From Campylobacter volucris (lineage in GTDB: Bacteria; Campylobacterota; Campylobacteria; Campylobacterales; Campylobacteraceae): DNA of 64,000 nucleotides. The stretch covers positions 496,001 through 560,000 of the forward strand of contig NZ_CP043428.1 of the NCBI RefSeq assembly GCF_008245045.1. Reading direction: 5' to 3'. Shown one piece after another: positions 8,849 to 17,289 of this stretch. Numbering within the stretch: the first letter of the stretch is position 1; every line of letters begins with the position of its first letter. The notes under the pieces were generated by a model that was given only the letters and a program-made list of their open reading frames with translations, did no database searches and was not told where the DNA came from. A program made the position numbers and the translations under genes.

Positions 8849-10114
8849 TTAACTTAAAGCCTTGATACTCATTTTCAAGGCTTTAAAAAAATAATCTATA
8901 TCTTCTTTTGTATGTGTATAATGAAATCCCACTCTTAGCCAACCTGGTTTAAAATTTAATTTTTGATTATCTTTTAAATTTAATAAATCATGTCCATATG
9001 GACCAGCACAAGCACATCCTGCTCTTGTTTCTATTTTGTAGCTTTTGCTTAATTTATAGGCTAAATCAAACGGCGAAATTCCTTTGATATTAAATGCAAA
9101 TATAGGTAATCTTTGAGTGATGTTTTTTGCATATAAGATTATATTTGGAATTTCTTGCGTTTTTTGAAAAAAATAATCACACAATATCTTTTCTTGCTTT
9201 TGAATTAATTTAAGTCCGATATCTTCACGCACTTTAAAAGCAAAACTTGCTCTAATTAATTGGATTATGCCAGGAGTCCCACCTTCTTCTAAATTTTCAA
9301 TATTGCAAAGATATTCTTGAGAGCTTCTTGAAACATACCCCACAGTTCCCCCAGCTGCAAAGCTAGGTTTTTCTCCGCATAAATGTTTTTTTATCACCAA
9401 TAATCCACAAGATCCAACACCACCAAGTAGTTTATGCGGGCTAATAAATATTGCATCGTAAAAATTTGGATTTAAATTTGCATAAGGAGCTAGTGTTGAT
9501 ACATCAAAAGCGACAATTCCATTATATTTTTTAACTAAGGTATAAATTTTTTTATAATCACTAATAATGCCAGTGACATTAGAAGCTGCATTAAAACTTG
9601 CAATGATTTGTCTATTTTGAGATTTTTCAAGGCAGTTTTCTAAAAAAATAAAATCAATCTCTCCATCGGAATTTAATGGTACTCGCAAGCACTCGCATAA
9701 AGCTTCCCTAAAAGAAAGTTCATTAGAATGATGCTCATATGGCCCTACTATCACTAAAGGTAGTAAAGATTTATCTATGGATTGAAAATATTTTTTTTTA
9801 ACAAGTGGTGGGATGTATAATCCTAATAATTCTTGAAATTTTTTAATAGCTGCTGAAGAGCCACTTCCACATCCAATCAAGGCAAAACTTTCATCAAGTA
9901 AAAGATATTTTTTTAAATTTGCTCTTGCATTTTCATAGTGTTGTTGGGTTATAAAAGAATTTAAAGAACTATCTGAATGGGTGTTGGCATAGGTTGAGAG
10001 AATTTTTTTTATTTCTTTTTCTATGCTTTTTAAAGCTAAAGCACTAGCTGTAAAATCAAAATAATATGTATTTTTTCTTAAAATAATATCTTTTTTTAAT
10101 TTTTCAATATCCAA
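8849..10114 (-). CDS. Class V aminotransferase / cysteine-desulfurase-like protein
   Basis: A PLP enzyme of the NifS/SufS/Csd superfamily, 421 residues. The Schiff-base lysine sits in ISPHKLLGG, an upstream Asp in VAFDVSTLAPYA stacks the cofactor, and the C-terminal TRAGCACAGPYGHDLL loop contains the cysteines expected of a sulfur-mobilising enzyme. The early segment FDFTASALALKSIEKEI replaces the usual NNA(A/G)TT-type opening. C. jejuni Cj0791c, annotated as an aminotransferase beside Cj0792 and flgS, corresponds in position. Whether it desulfurates cysteine or acts on another substrate is open. It is transcribed away from the next gene. Confidence 0.82.
   Translation of the reverse strand: MDIEKLKKDIILRKNTYYFDFTASALALKSIEKEIKKILSTYANTHSDSSLNSFITQQHYENARANLKKYLLLDESFALIGCGSGSSAAIKKFQELLGLYIPPLVKKKYFQSIDKSLLPLVIVGPYEHHSNELSFREALCECLRVPLNSDGEIDFIFLENCLEKSQNRQIIASFNAASNVTGIISDYKKIYTLVKKYNGIVAFDVSTLAPYANLNPNFYDAIFISPHKLLGGVGSCGLLVIKKHLCGEKPSFAAGGTVGYVSRSSQEYLCNIENLEEGGTPGIIQLIRASFAFKVREDIGLKLIQKQEKILCDYFFQKTQEIPNIILYAKNITQRLPIFAFNIKGISPFDLAYKLSKSYKIETRAGCACAGPYGHDLLNLKDNQKLNFKPGWLRVGFHYTHTKEDIDYFFKALKMSIKALS
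8856..8884. terminator. Inverted repeat at the 3' ends of convergent genes
   Basis: AAAGCCTTGA and TCAAGGCTTT form a 10-bp stem with a 9-base loop, inside the last codons of the minus-strand aminotransferase and just past the stop of the binding-protein gene. It may end + strand transcription, but the base run after it is A rather than T, so a U tract is missing. Confidence 0.4.
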
Positions 10115-10177
10115 AAAAATCCCCTAAAAATTTGTTAAAATTATAGCATAAGTAATAATTTAAAATAAGGATAGAAG

Positions 10178-11023
10178 ATAAAATTTAGTGATTTTTCAAA
10201 AAAATGTTTATATTTTGATATTGCTAAAAAATTTGATTTTTATAGTGTTTTTGATGAATTTGAGTTTGATGTTGATAAAGATTTATACTCTAATATTTTA
10301 AAAATTTTTATCAAGCAAAGTGATTGTATATTAAAACAATTGAATTTAGATGAGCATTGTTTAAAAGCTTTACATATTTTAAGTAAAAACGATAGAAAAA
10401 GATATTCTGTTAATAAATTTATCCCGCATTTTAAAGCTTTAGGTGTAATTAATAAACTTTTAGAAAAAGAAATTTTGATTTTAGAAAAAAGCCAAGAAAA
10501 ACCTTTGATAAAAAATAAAAGACAAAAAATCAAAAAAGAGTTAAGAAAATATAATATTCAAGATAAACTAATTTTTAAAAACCAAGGATTGAGATTTTTC
10601 TTTTATTTTATTTATCCAAATTTGGCTTTGATATATCAAAATAAACACGAAGAACTATTAAAAATCATTCATTTAAATTTAGAAAATTATCAAGGATTTA
10701 CTTTTGAGCTAGTGTGTAAAGAATTTTTGGCAAAAAAATTACAAGTAGAGCAAGTTTTTGGCTTTTGGAATTATTATTGTGAGATAGATCTTTATTATAA
10801 TGAAGGTAATTTTTATGTCATAGGGGAAGCTAAATTTAAAGATAGAAAAATATGCAAAAATGTGTTAAATATTTTAAAAAACAAAGCAAGAGAATTAAAA
10901 ATAAAACCAAATTTATATGTACTTTTTTCAAAAAGTGGCTTTAGTAAAGAAATTATTGTAAATAAGGAGCGTAATTTGCTTTTATATACTTTAGAAGATT
11001 TTATTTTTTTAACAAAAGGGTAA
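10178..11023 (+). CDS. PD-(D/E)XK nuclease-like protein (DUF234-type C-terminus), apparent AUA start
   Basis: A 281-residue protein upstream of flgS, corresponding in place to C. jejuni Cj0792. The C-terminal third resembles the DUF234/restriction-endonuclease-like fold: EIDLYYNEGNFY followed by IGEAKF supplies a D...E-x-K triad, with a final LLLYTLEDF. No ATPase domain is present. An ATG is lacking: the frame opens after a stop at 10172, and the only well-placed start is ATA, 6 bases after AAGGA. The codons between 10178 and the internal TTG at 10340 (KFSDFSKKCLYFDIAKKF and onward) look fully coding. The start is therefore either AUA or a mutated ATG. Confidence 0.7.
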   Translation: MKFSDFSKKCLYFDIAKKFDFYSVFDEFEFDVDKDLYSNILKIFIKQSDCILKQLNLDEHCLKALHILSKNDRKRYSVNKFIPHFKALGVINKLLEKEILILEKSQEKPLIKNKRQKIKKELRKYNIQDKLIFKNQGLRFFFYFIYPNLALIYQNKHEELLKIIHLNLENYQGFTFELVCKEFLAKKLQVEQVFGFWNYYCEIDLYYNEGNFYVIGEAKFKDRKICKNVLNILKNKARELKIKPNLYVLFSKSGFSKEIIVNKERNLLLYTLEDFIFLTKG

Positions 11024-11025
11024 AA

Positions 11026-12042
11026 ATGGATAAAAATATTTTAAAAAGCTTAGATTCTAGTGAAAAAGAAGACTTGCAAAAAGGATTGAAATTTCTTATA
11101 GAACAAACTTATGTGGTGGAAAATGCTTATAATCAATTAAATGAAAACTACACAGCTTTAATGCAAACAATGAATGAAGTTATAGAAGTTTTGCCTATGG
11201 CTTTGTGGATTTTAGATACTAACAAAAAAATCACACTTCAAAACAATTTAGCCAAGCAACAACCACAGCTTTTAGAAAATATTGATCTTACAAAAACTCA
11301 TTATGAATTAGAATTTGAGCATAAATTTTATCTTATAAAGGTTACTTCGCACGCTGATAAATTGATTGTTAATGCAACAGATATTAGCGATGAAAAGCGA
11401 AATGAAAGACTTGCCAGTATGGGAACTATTGCAGCGCATTTAGCTCATGAGATAAGAAATCCAATTGGTTCTATTTCTTTATTGAGTTCGACTTTGTTTG
11501 AAAGAAGTGAGTTAAAAAACAAACATATCGTTTTAGAAATTCAAAAAGCAATTTCTAGGGTAGAGCGTATAGTAAATTCTACTTTGCTTTTTACAAAAGG
11601 GGTGCATGTAAATTTAAATCATTTTAATTTAACAGAGCTTGAAGAAGAATGTGAACAGGCTATTAGTGCTTACAATTATTTGGCTAATATTGAATTTGTT
11701 TTTAAATTTTTAGATGTGAGAATTTATGCGGATAAGGCTTTGCTAGCTTTGGTTTTGCAAAATTTGATCTATAATGCAATTGATGCTATCGAAGAAGATG
11801 ATAAAGAAAATGGCGAGATCAAAATCATATGTGAAGAATGTGAAGATAAAATTTTTATCAAAGTATATGATAATGGGATTAAAATTAAAGATAAAAACAA
11901 TGTTTTTGAAGCCTTTAAAACAACTAAATTAAAAGGTAATGGTTTAGGACTTTCTTTATCAAAACAAATCATTGATGCTCATGGTGGAATTTTAGGATTT
12001 TATAGCGAGCCAAAGTGCTTTTTTATCGAGCTTAAAAAATAA
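11026..12042 (+). CDS. flgS: Flagellar two-component sensor kinase FlgS
   Basis: A cytoplasmic histidine kinase that phosphorylates the NtrC-like regulator FlgR to switch on sigma54-dependent rod and hook genes once the flagellar export apparatus is assembled. No membrane segments are visible. An N-terminal PAS-like region (about 45-120) precedes the dimerisation helix with the phospho-acceptor His141 in AHLAHEIRNPIGS. The ATPase lobe has NLIYNAIDAI (N box), YDNGIKI and GNGLGLSLSKQI (G2). At 338 residues it matches C. jejuni FlgS (Cj0793). It begins 2 bases after the preceding gene, so they are likely co-transcribed. flgR is not in this window. Confidence 0.93.
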   Translation: MDKNILKSLDSSEKEDLQKGLKFLIEQTYVVENAYNQLNENYTALMQTMNEVIEVLPMALWILDTNKKITLQNNLAKQQPQLLENIDLTKTHYELEFEHKFYLIKVTSHADKLIVNATDISDEKRNERLASMGTIAAHLAHEIRNPIGSISLLSSTLFERSELKNKHIVLEIQKAISRVERIVNSTLLFTKGVHVNLNHFNLTELEEECEQAISAYNYLANIEFVFKFLDVRIYADKALLALVLQNLIYNAIDAIEEDDKENGEIKIICEECEDKIFIKVYDNGIKIKDKNNVFEAFKTTKLKGNGLGLSLSKQIIDAHGGILGFYSEPKCFFIELKK

Positions 12043-12073
12043 GCTTGATAAGATAAATTTTAGTTTAAATAAC

Positions 12074-12079
12074 TATAAT
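12074..12079 (+). promoter_or_regulatory. Putative -10 box for tRNA-Arg(CCT)
   Basis: AACTATAATTTTTATTTT places TATAAT 10 bases before the tRNA. It is the obvious sigma70 element, with a T/A-rich upstream region and no consensus -35. Confidence 0.6.
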
Positions 12080-12089
12080 TTTTATTTTC

Positions 12090-12166
12090 GTCCTCATAGC
12101 TCAGCTGGATAGAGCACAGAATTCCTAATTCTGAGGTCGCAAGTTCAAACCTTGCTGGGGACACCA
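12090..12166 (+). tRNA. tRNA-Arg (anticodon CCT)
   Basis: A 77-nt cloverleaf with encoded CCA. The acceptor GTCCTCA pairs with TGGGGAC, and the anticodon arm CAGAA-TTCCTAA-TTCTG gives CCT (reads AGG). The T arm is GCAAG-TTCAAAC-CTTGC. It lies directly upstream of an orphan specificity gene, and tRNA genes are common borders of acquired DNA. Confidence 0.96.
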
Positions 12167-12252
12167 TAGATATTTGAATATAAATCAAGTAAAAAATATT
12201 GATAAATAAATTTAAAATTTCTAGAAATAAAAATTTAAATCAAGATGATGTA

Positions 12253-13482
12253 ATGACAAATTTACCACAGGATTGGGAAGTTAAAAAGCTTGGTGATATT
12301 GCTGAAATTTCAAGTGGTGGAACACCATCAAGAAATAAAAAAGAATATTGGGAAAATGGAATTATACCTTGGGTAAAAATAAAAGACATTAAGGAAAATT
12401 TTATTTCTACCACTGAAGAATTTATTACTGAAGATGGCTTAAAAAATTCTTCAGCAAAATTATTTAAAAAAGGAACTTTGCTTTATTCTATTTTTGCTAC
12501 TTTGGGTGAGGTTGCTATTTTAGATATAGATGCAACAACAAATCAAGCTATTGCGGGAATAAATATAAAAGAAAATAACGCAAATAGTTTATATTTAATG
12601 TATTTTTTAAAAAGTATAAAAGATGAAATTTGTAACAAAGGACGCGGAGTTGCTCAAAATAATTTAAATTTATCTATATTAAAACAAATCCAAATCCCGC
12701 TACCACCACTCAAAGAGCAAGAAAGGATAGTGGGAATTTTAGATAAGAGTTTTGCAAATATAGATAAAAGTATAAAAATTTTAGAGCAGGATTTGCTAAA
12801 TTTAGATGAGTTAATGCAAAGTGCTTTACAAAAGGCTTTCAATCCTTTAAAAGACAATGCTAAGGAAAATTATCAACTTCCACAGGGTTGGGAATGGAAA
12901 AGCTTGGGTGATATTGCAGTTACTAGCAGTGGTGGAACTCCGTTAAGAAATAAAAAAGAATATTGGGAAAATGGAACAATTAAATGGTTAAAAAGCGGAG
13001 AATTAAATGATGGATATATTGATTTTACAGAAGAAAATATAACTCAAGAAGCTATTAAACATTCATCAGCCAAGATATTTTCTAAGGGAACATTGCTAAT
13101 TGCTATGTATGGAGCTACAGCCGGAAAATTGGGTATTTTAGATTTAGATTCAGCCACAAATCAAGCAATTTGTGCATTTTTGCATAAAGATAATGAAAAT
13201 ATTAAATTTTTTGAAAAATTTCTTTTTCACTTTTTATTTTTCATAAGAGATAAAATTATCAAAGATTCTTTTGGTGGAGCTCAACCTAATATAAGCCAAA
13301 CTTATATAAAAAATTTACAAATCCCCATACCACCTTTACAAGAACAAGAGCAAATCGCATCATATTTAGATGAGCTTTCTTTAAATATAAAAGATTTAAA
13401 GCAAAATTATCAAGCACAGATAAAAAATTTACAAGAGCTTAAAAAATCATTGCTAGATAAAGCTTTTAAAGGAAGATTGTGA
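12253..13482 (+). CDS. hsdS: Orphan type I restriction specificity subunit (HsdS)
   Basis: A protein of about 409 residues with two target-recognition domains, each followed by a coiled-coil spacer, the standard HsdS layout. The repeated opening (LPQDWEVKKLGDIA and LPQGWEWKSLGDIA), the SSGGTP motifs, the IPLPPLKEQERI / IPIPPLQEQEQI hinges and the C-terminal SLLDKAFKGRL are diagnostic. A TTG at 12199 could add 18 residues; I prefer the ATG because it begins at the conserved domain edge. No hsdM or hsdR is nearby, so it must either serve a system elsewhere or be a relic. It follows tRNA-Arg(CCT) and separates flgS from trmL, neighbours that are not adjacent in C. jejuni either. Confidence 0.85.
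   Translation: MTNLPQDWEVKKLGDIAEISSGGTPSRNKKEYWENGIIPWVKIKDIKENFISTTEEFITEDGLKNSSAKLFKKGTLLYSIFATLGEVAILDIDATTNQAIAGINIKENNANSLYLMYFLKSIKDEICNKGRGVAQNNLNLSILKQIQIPLPPLKEQERIVGILDKSFANIDKSIKILEQDLLNLDELMQSALQKAFNPLKDNAKENYQLPQGWEWKSLGDIAVTSSGGTPLRNKKEYWENGTIKWLKSGELNDGYIDFTEENITQEAIKHSSAKIFSKGTLLIAMYGATAGKLGILDLDSATNQAICAFLHKDNENIKFFEKFLFHFLFFIRDKIIKDSFGGAQPNISQTYIKNLQIPIPPLQEQEQIASYLDELSLNIKDLKQNYQAQIKNLQELKKSLLDKAFKGRL
12331..12361 (+). repeat. 31-nt exact direct repeat within hsdS, copy 1
   Basis: The segment encoding RNKKEYWENG in the first recognition domain is identical at DNA level, over 31 nt, to 12946-12976 in the second domain. The copies are 615 bp (205 codons) apart in the same frame, so recombination between them would remove or duplicate exactly one recognition half. 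Confidence 0.85.
12946..12976 (+). repeat. 31-nt exact direct repeat within hsdS, copy 2
   Basis: Second copy of the in-frame repeat described at 12331. Flanking sequence diverges beyond weaker similarity around the GDIA and SSGGTP codons. Confidence 0.85.
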
Positions 13483-13506
13483 AAAAATATCGTTTCAAGG
13501 ATAAAT

Positions 13507-13974
13507 ATGTTTCATATAGTTTTAGTTGAGCCTCGTATTCCTCAAAATACTGGAAGCATAGGTAGAATGTGTTATAATGCAGGATTTAGTTTGCATATTA
13601 TCAATCCTTTATTTAGCATAGATGAAAAAGCTGTAAGAAGGGCTGGACTTGATTATTGGAAAAAATTAAATCCGATGTCTTGGGAATGTTTGGATGATTT
13701 TTTAAATGAAAATATAAAATTTCAAGATAGATTTTTCTTTGCAACTACAAAAACAAATCAAGCTTATTTTGATGTTCAATTTCAACAAGGTGATTTTTTA
13801 TTTTTTGGAAGTGAAAGTTTTGGTTTGCCAGAGCAACTTATGCAAAAAAATTGGCAAAATGCTATCACTATACCTATGAAAGATTGCGGTAGAAGTTTAA
13901 ATTTAGCTACTAGCGTGGGTATTATAAGCTATGAAGCATTAAGGCAAAATTTTCACTCTTTTAGTAAAAACTAA
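13507..13974 (+). CDS. trmL: tRNA (cytidine/uridine-34-2'-O)-methyltransferase TrmL
   Basis: A small SPOUT-class methyltransferase (155 residues, normal for TrmL) that 2'-O-methylates the wobble nucleotide of tRNA-Leu isoacceptors. Motifs are [15 protein letters not shown] (motif 1), [12 protein letters not shown] (motif 2) and [15 protein letters not shown] (motif 3), which form the trefoil-knot AdoMet site. AAGGATAAAT provides the ribosome site. Its stop overlaps the stop of the convergent ATPase gene in the shared CTAA. C. jejuni Cj0904c is the equivalent. Confidence 0.9.
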   Translation: MFHIVLVEPRIPQNTGSIGRMCYNAGFSLHIINPLFSIDEKAVRRAGLDYWKKLNPMSWECLDDFLNENIKFQDRFFFATTKTNQAYFDVQFQQGDFLFFGSESFGLPEQLMQKNWQNAITIPMKDCGRSLNLATSVGIISYEALRQNFHSFSKN

Positions 13975-14699
13975 TGATTTAAAACTTGATTTAAAAATTC
14001 TTTTAAACGCTCGTTTTTAGGATTTTCAAAGGCTGTTTTAGGATTTTCATCTACTGCTATAATTCCTTTATCCATAAAAAATATTCTATTGGCTACATTT
14101 CTAGCAAATCCCATTTCATGAGTCACTACAAGCATAGTAAGACCTTCTTTTGCCACTTCTTTCATAATGCTTAACACTTCTCCAATCATTTCAGGATCTA
14201 GTGCTGAAGTTGGTTCATCAAATAAAATTACATCAGGATTCATCATCAAAGATCTTGCTATAGCAATGCGTTGTTTTTGTCCGCCTGATAGCTTATGCGG
14301 GAAGTAATTTTCTTTATCGCTTAGACCTACTTTTTTTAATAAATTTCTAGCTTTTTTTACTGCTTCTTCTTTGTTCATTATTTTAGTTTGTATAGGAGCA
14401 AGACATAAATTTTCTAGGACATTTTTATTATTGAAAAGATTAAAATGTTGAAATACCATGCTAACTTTTTGGCGAATTTGATTGATATTTGTTTTTTTAT
14501 CAAGTATATCAACATTATTTATAAAAATATTCCCACTATCTGGAGTTTCAAGTTTGTTTAAACAGCGCAAAAAAGTACTTTTACCGCCACCGCTTGGTCC
14601 TATGATAGCTATGATATCACCTTTGTTTATAGTCGTGCTGATGTTTTTTAGTACTTCTAAATTTCCGTATTTTTTTACTAAATTTTCTATTTTAATCAT
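13971..14699 (-). CDS. glnQ: Polar amino-acid ABC transporter, ATP-binding protein (GlnQ-like)
   Basis: A 242-residue ABC ATPase that energises import. Walker A is GPSGGGKST, the signature LSGGQKQR, Walker [15 protein letters not shown] and the switch His is in VVTHEMGFA. This is the set found in HisP/GlnQ-type polar amino-acid importers. Its start overlaps the permease gene upstream by 8 bases, so the pair is one operon. No binding protein is encoded with it; the lipoprotein at 8090 could supply one. Corresponds to C. jejuni Cj0902. Confidence 0.93.
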   Translation of the reverse strand: MIKIENLVKKYGNLEVLKNISTTINKGDIIAIIGPSGGGKSTFLRCLNKLETPDSGNIFINNVDILDKKTNINQIRQKVSMVFQHFNLFNNKNVLENLCLAPIQTKIMNKEEAVKKARNLLKKVGLSDKENYFPHKLSGGQKQRIAIARSLMMNPDVILFDEPTSALDPEMIGEVLSIMKEVAKEGLTMLVVTHEMGFARNVANRIFFMDKGIIAVDENPKTAFENPKNERLKEFLNQVLNH

Positions 14700-15444
14700 G
14701 TTTGTTTAATCTTTCTTCTATGATTCTTGCAAAAAGAGTAAAAATCTTAACGCTAACATAATACACAAGCCCTGTAAATATGATAGGTTTAGGGTTGTAA
14801 TATATTGCTTGTAAGCTTTTGCTTTGCATGGTTATATCCATAACGCTAATATAACCTACAATAGAGGTTTCTTTAAATAAAGAAATAAATTCATTCATTA
14901 AAGAAGGGAGTATGTTTTTAATTGCTTGAGGAAAAATAATCATTCTCATTGAAGTAAAATAGCTAAGTCCCATAGCTCTAGCAGCTTCCATTTGTCCTTT
15001 GTCAACACTTTGTACACCACTTCTTACGATTTCAGCTACATAAGCTGAGCTGTTTAAACCAAGAGCGATGATTGCAACATAAAAATTATCACTCCAAGTA
15101 GCAAATATAACAACGGAAAAAATTAATAATTGTAAAAGTATAGGTGTGCCGCGTATGATGTCTATGTATTCATCTATAATAAAATTTAAGCTACTAATTT
15201 CTAAAAATCTTAAAAAAGCGATTAGAAAACCAAGCACTATACCTATGCAAATACCTCCTATAGTAAGCCCTAAGGTAGTAAGATAACTTTTAACATAGGC
15301 TTGAGCTTCTATAGTATATGCTAATTCTCCAGTGGCTAAACCATTTTGATCTTTAATTTGTAAAATTTCTATAGGAAAAGAAAAATAAGCCCAAAAAATA
15401 ATAATTGTAAAAAATACAAATAATTTCATCGTATTTTGCTTCAA
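14692..15444 (-). CDS. Polar amino-acid ABC transporter permease (HisM/GlnP family)
   Basis: A 250-residue inner-membrane permease with an N-terminal anchor (about 8-26) and four to five further helices. The cytoplasmic coupling motif [22 protein letters not shown] marks the EAA loop that docks on the ATPase. A periplasmic insert lies between the first two helices. It is the first gene of a two-gene operon with glnQ. The 220-base region ahead of it, facing the divergent symporter gene, is very AT-rich and would hold both promoters. Confidence 0.9.
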   Translation of the reverse strand: MKQNTMKLFVFFTIIIFWAYFSFPIEILQIKDQNGLATGELAYTIEAQAYVKSYLTTLGLTIGGICIGIVLGFLIAFLRFLEISSLNFIIDEYIDIIRGTPILLQLLIFSVVIFATWSDNFYVAIIALGLNSSAYVAEIVRSGVQSVDKGQMEAARAMGLSYFTSMRMIIFPQAIKNILPSLMNEFISLFKETSIVGYISVMDITMQSKSLQAIYYNPKPIIFTGLVYYVSVKIFTLFARIIEERLNKHD

Positions 15445-15665
15445 AATATAACCTTATTTTGTGAAATTTTAAAATTAATAAGTGTATAAAAATAAAGTTT
15501 TCTTTTTACTTAAAAGAAATTTTATAGAAAAAATAAAGAATATTTTGAGTTAAATTTTCACATAGCTATAAAAATAAAAATAAAAATAAAATAAATTTAT
15601 ATTTTTTGATGACAAATTCATTTTTTTATGTTAAATTTAATTTGCTTTAAAAATAACATAAGGAG

Positions 15666-17114
15666 TTGGTTATGGATTTAATATCTCAACTGATTGATTT
15701 AATTAATGATAGGTATTATTCTATTTTAGTATTTTTACTTATTATTACAGGCTTTTACTATAGTTATGTAACAGGTTTTGTGCAATTTCGTATGTTGCCT
15801 TATGTATTTGATATTTTGACTGAAAAACAAGAAAAGCATGAAAAACATCATATATCACCTTTTCAGGCTTTGATGATTTCAACAGCTTCAAGGGTAGGTA
15901 TAGGAAATATCGCAGGTATAGCAGTGGCTATAGTTTTAGGTGGTCCAGGTGCTTTATTTTGGATGTGGGCTATGGCATTTTTTGGTGGAGCTTCAGCTTT
16001 TGCAGAAAGTACTTTAGCACAAGTTTATAAAAGTCGCGATGGAAAAGGCTTTAAAGGTGGTCCAGCTTATTATATTAGTAAAGCTTTAAATTTAAAATGG
16101 CTAGGTGCTATTTTTGCTGTGATTTTAATCATTACTTATGCTTATGGCTTTAATGGTCTTCAAAGTCAAACCATGACTTCAGCTTTTGAATTTTATTACA
16201 AAGGTATGGCTGAAGCAAGTGAAGTGAGTTTTGCTCAAAGTTGGTGGCCGATTGTTATAGGTGGAATTTTAGCTATATTTGCAGCCTTTATGTTTTTTGG
16301 AGATCATACAAAAATTGGTAAAGTAAGTTCTATAATTGTCCCAGTGATGGCTATGATTTATATTGGTCTTTCTATTATTGCTATGATGATGCATTATGAA
16401 AAAATTCCTGAAGTTTTTTCTATGATATTTAAAAGCGCATTTGATTTTGAAGCTATTTTTGGTGGTTTTGCAGGGTCGGCTTTAGTAATTGGTATAAAAA
16501 GAGGATTATTTTCAAATGAAGCAGGTATGGGTTCAGCTCCAAATGCAGCTGCAGCAGCTCTTACGACACACCCAGCAAAACAAGGTGTTATACAAGCATT
16601 TTCTGTGTTAATCGATGTGATTATTTGTACAAGTTCTGGATTTTTAGTTTTATTTTCTTTAGCTTATGCAAATAATATTGGAGTTGACGGCAAACCAATT
16701 TTAACAGCCTTGCCTTTAGTGCAAGAGTCAATGAGAGAGTATTATGGGAATTTAGGAGTGCATTTTACGACTGTGAGTATAGTATTATTTGCTATTACTT
16801 CATTGATTGGTAATTATTATTATGCTCAAGCAAATATTAAATATTTAACTCAAAATCCTCTCATCATAAACATCTTTAAAATTAGTGCAGTGCTTATGGT
16901 GTTTATAGGTGCTAATATGGATTTAAAATTTGCATGGAATTTAGCTGATGCAACTATGGCGTTTATGGCTACAATTAATATCATTTCTATTTTATTGCTT
17001 GGTAAAATAGTTAAAAAAGTATTAAATGATTTTAGTGAGCAAAAAAAGCAAGGAAGAGATCCAGTGTTTAGTGCTTCAAAATTAGGTATTAAAAATGCAG
17101 AGTGCTGGGATTGA
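15666..17114 (+). CDS. Sodium:alanine symporter (AGCS family)
   Basis: A 482-residue polytopic membrane protein importing small neutral amino acids with Na+. Family motifs include STASRVGIGNIAGIAVAI near residue 75, GGPGALFWMWAMAFFGGAS, and the GLFSNEAGMGSAPNAAAAA block around residue 280. It has about ten hydrophobic segments. AAGGAG is placed 8 bases before the ATG. Corresponds to C. jejuni Cj0903c. It overlaps the next small gene by one base, so they are probably co-translated. Confidence 0.93.
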   Translation: MVMDLISQLIDLINDRYYSILVFLLIITGFYYSYVTGFVQFRMLPYVFDILTEKQEKHEKHHISPFQALMISTASRVGIGNIAGIAVAIVLGGPGALFWMWAMAFFGGASAFAESTLAQVYKSRDGKGFKGGPAYYISKALNLKWLGAIFAVILIITYAYGFNGLQSQTMTSAFEFYYKGMAEASEVSFAQSWWPIVIGGILAIFAAFMFFGDHTKIGKVSSIIVPVMAMIYIGLSIIAMMMHYEKIPEVFSMIFKSAFDFEAIFGGFAGSALVIGIKRGLFSNEAGMGSAPNAAAAALTTHPAKQGVIQAFSVLIDVIICTSSGFLVLFSLAYANNIGVDGKPILTALPLVQESMREYYGNLGVHFTTVSIVLFAITSLIGNYYYAQANIKYLTQNPLIINIFKISAVLMVFIGANMDLKFAWNLADATMAFMATINIISILLLGKIVKKVLNDFSEQKKQGRDPVFSASKLGIKNAECWD

Positions 17115-17254
17115 TGTTTGATTTTATTATAATCATTCTTTTTGTGTGTTTTATAACTTTTCTTGTGCTTGGCTTTAATCGCCAAATGCAAGAAAAGGCT
17201 AAACAAAGAGAGGAAAAACAAAAAAGAAAGAAAGATTTCAAAAAAAATCGGTAA
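17114..17254 (+). CDS. Small single-span membrane protein (46 aa)
   Basis: Begins inside the stop of the symporter gene (TGATG) and encodes MFDFIIIILF plus ten further hydrophobic residues, then a strongly basic, Lys/Arg/Gln-rich tail. This gives one N-terminal transmembrane helix with about 25 positively charged cytoplasmic residues (inference from the positive-inside rule). A similar small hydrophobic protein is annotated near these genes in C. jejuni (Cj0900c). It could be an accessory subunit of the symporter, but nothing in the sequence proves this. Confidence 0.7.
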   Translation: MFDFIIIILFVCFITFLVLGFNRQMQEKAKQREEKQKRKKDFKKNR

Positions 17255-17289
17255 AATACTCTAAAAATTTTTAATCTTAAAGAGTCAAT

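Noticed and set aside
12167-13506. tRNA-integrated genomic island
   Set aside because: No integrase, and no repeat of the tRNA 3' end after hsdS; a single gene does not make an island.
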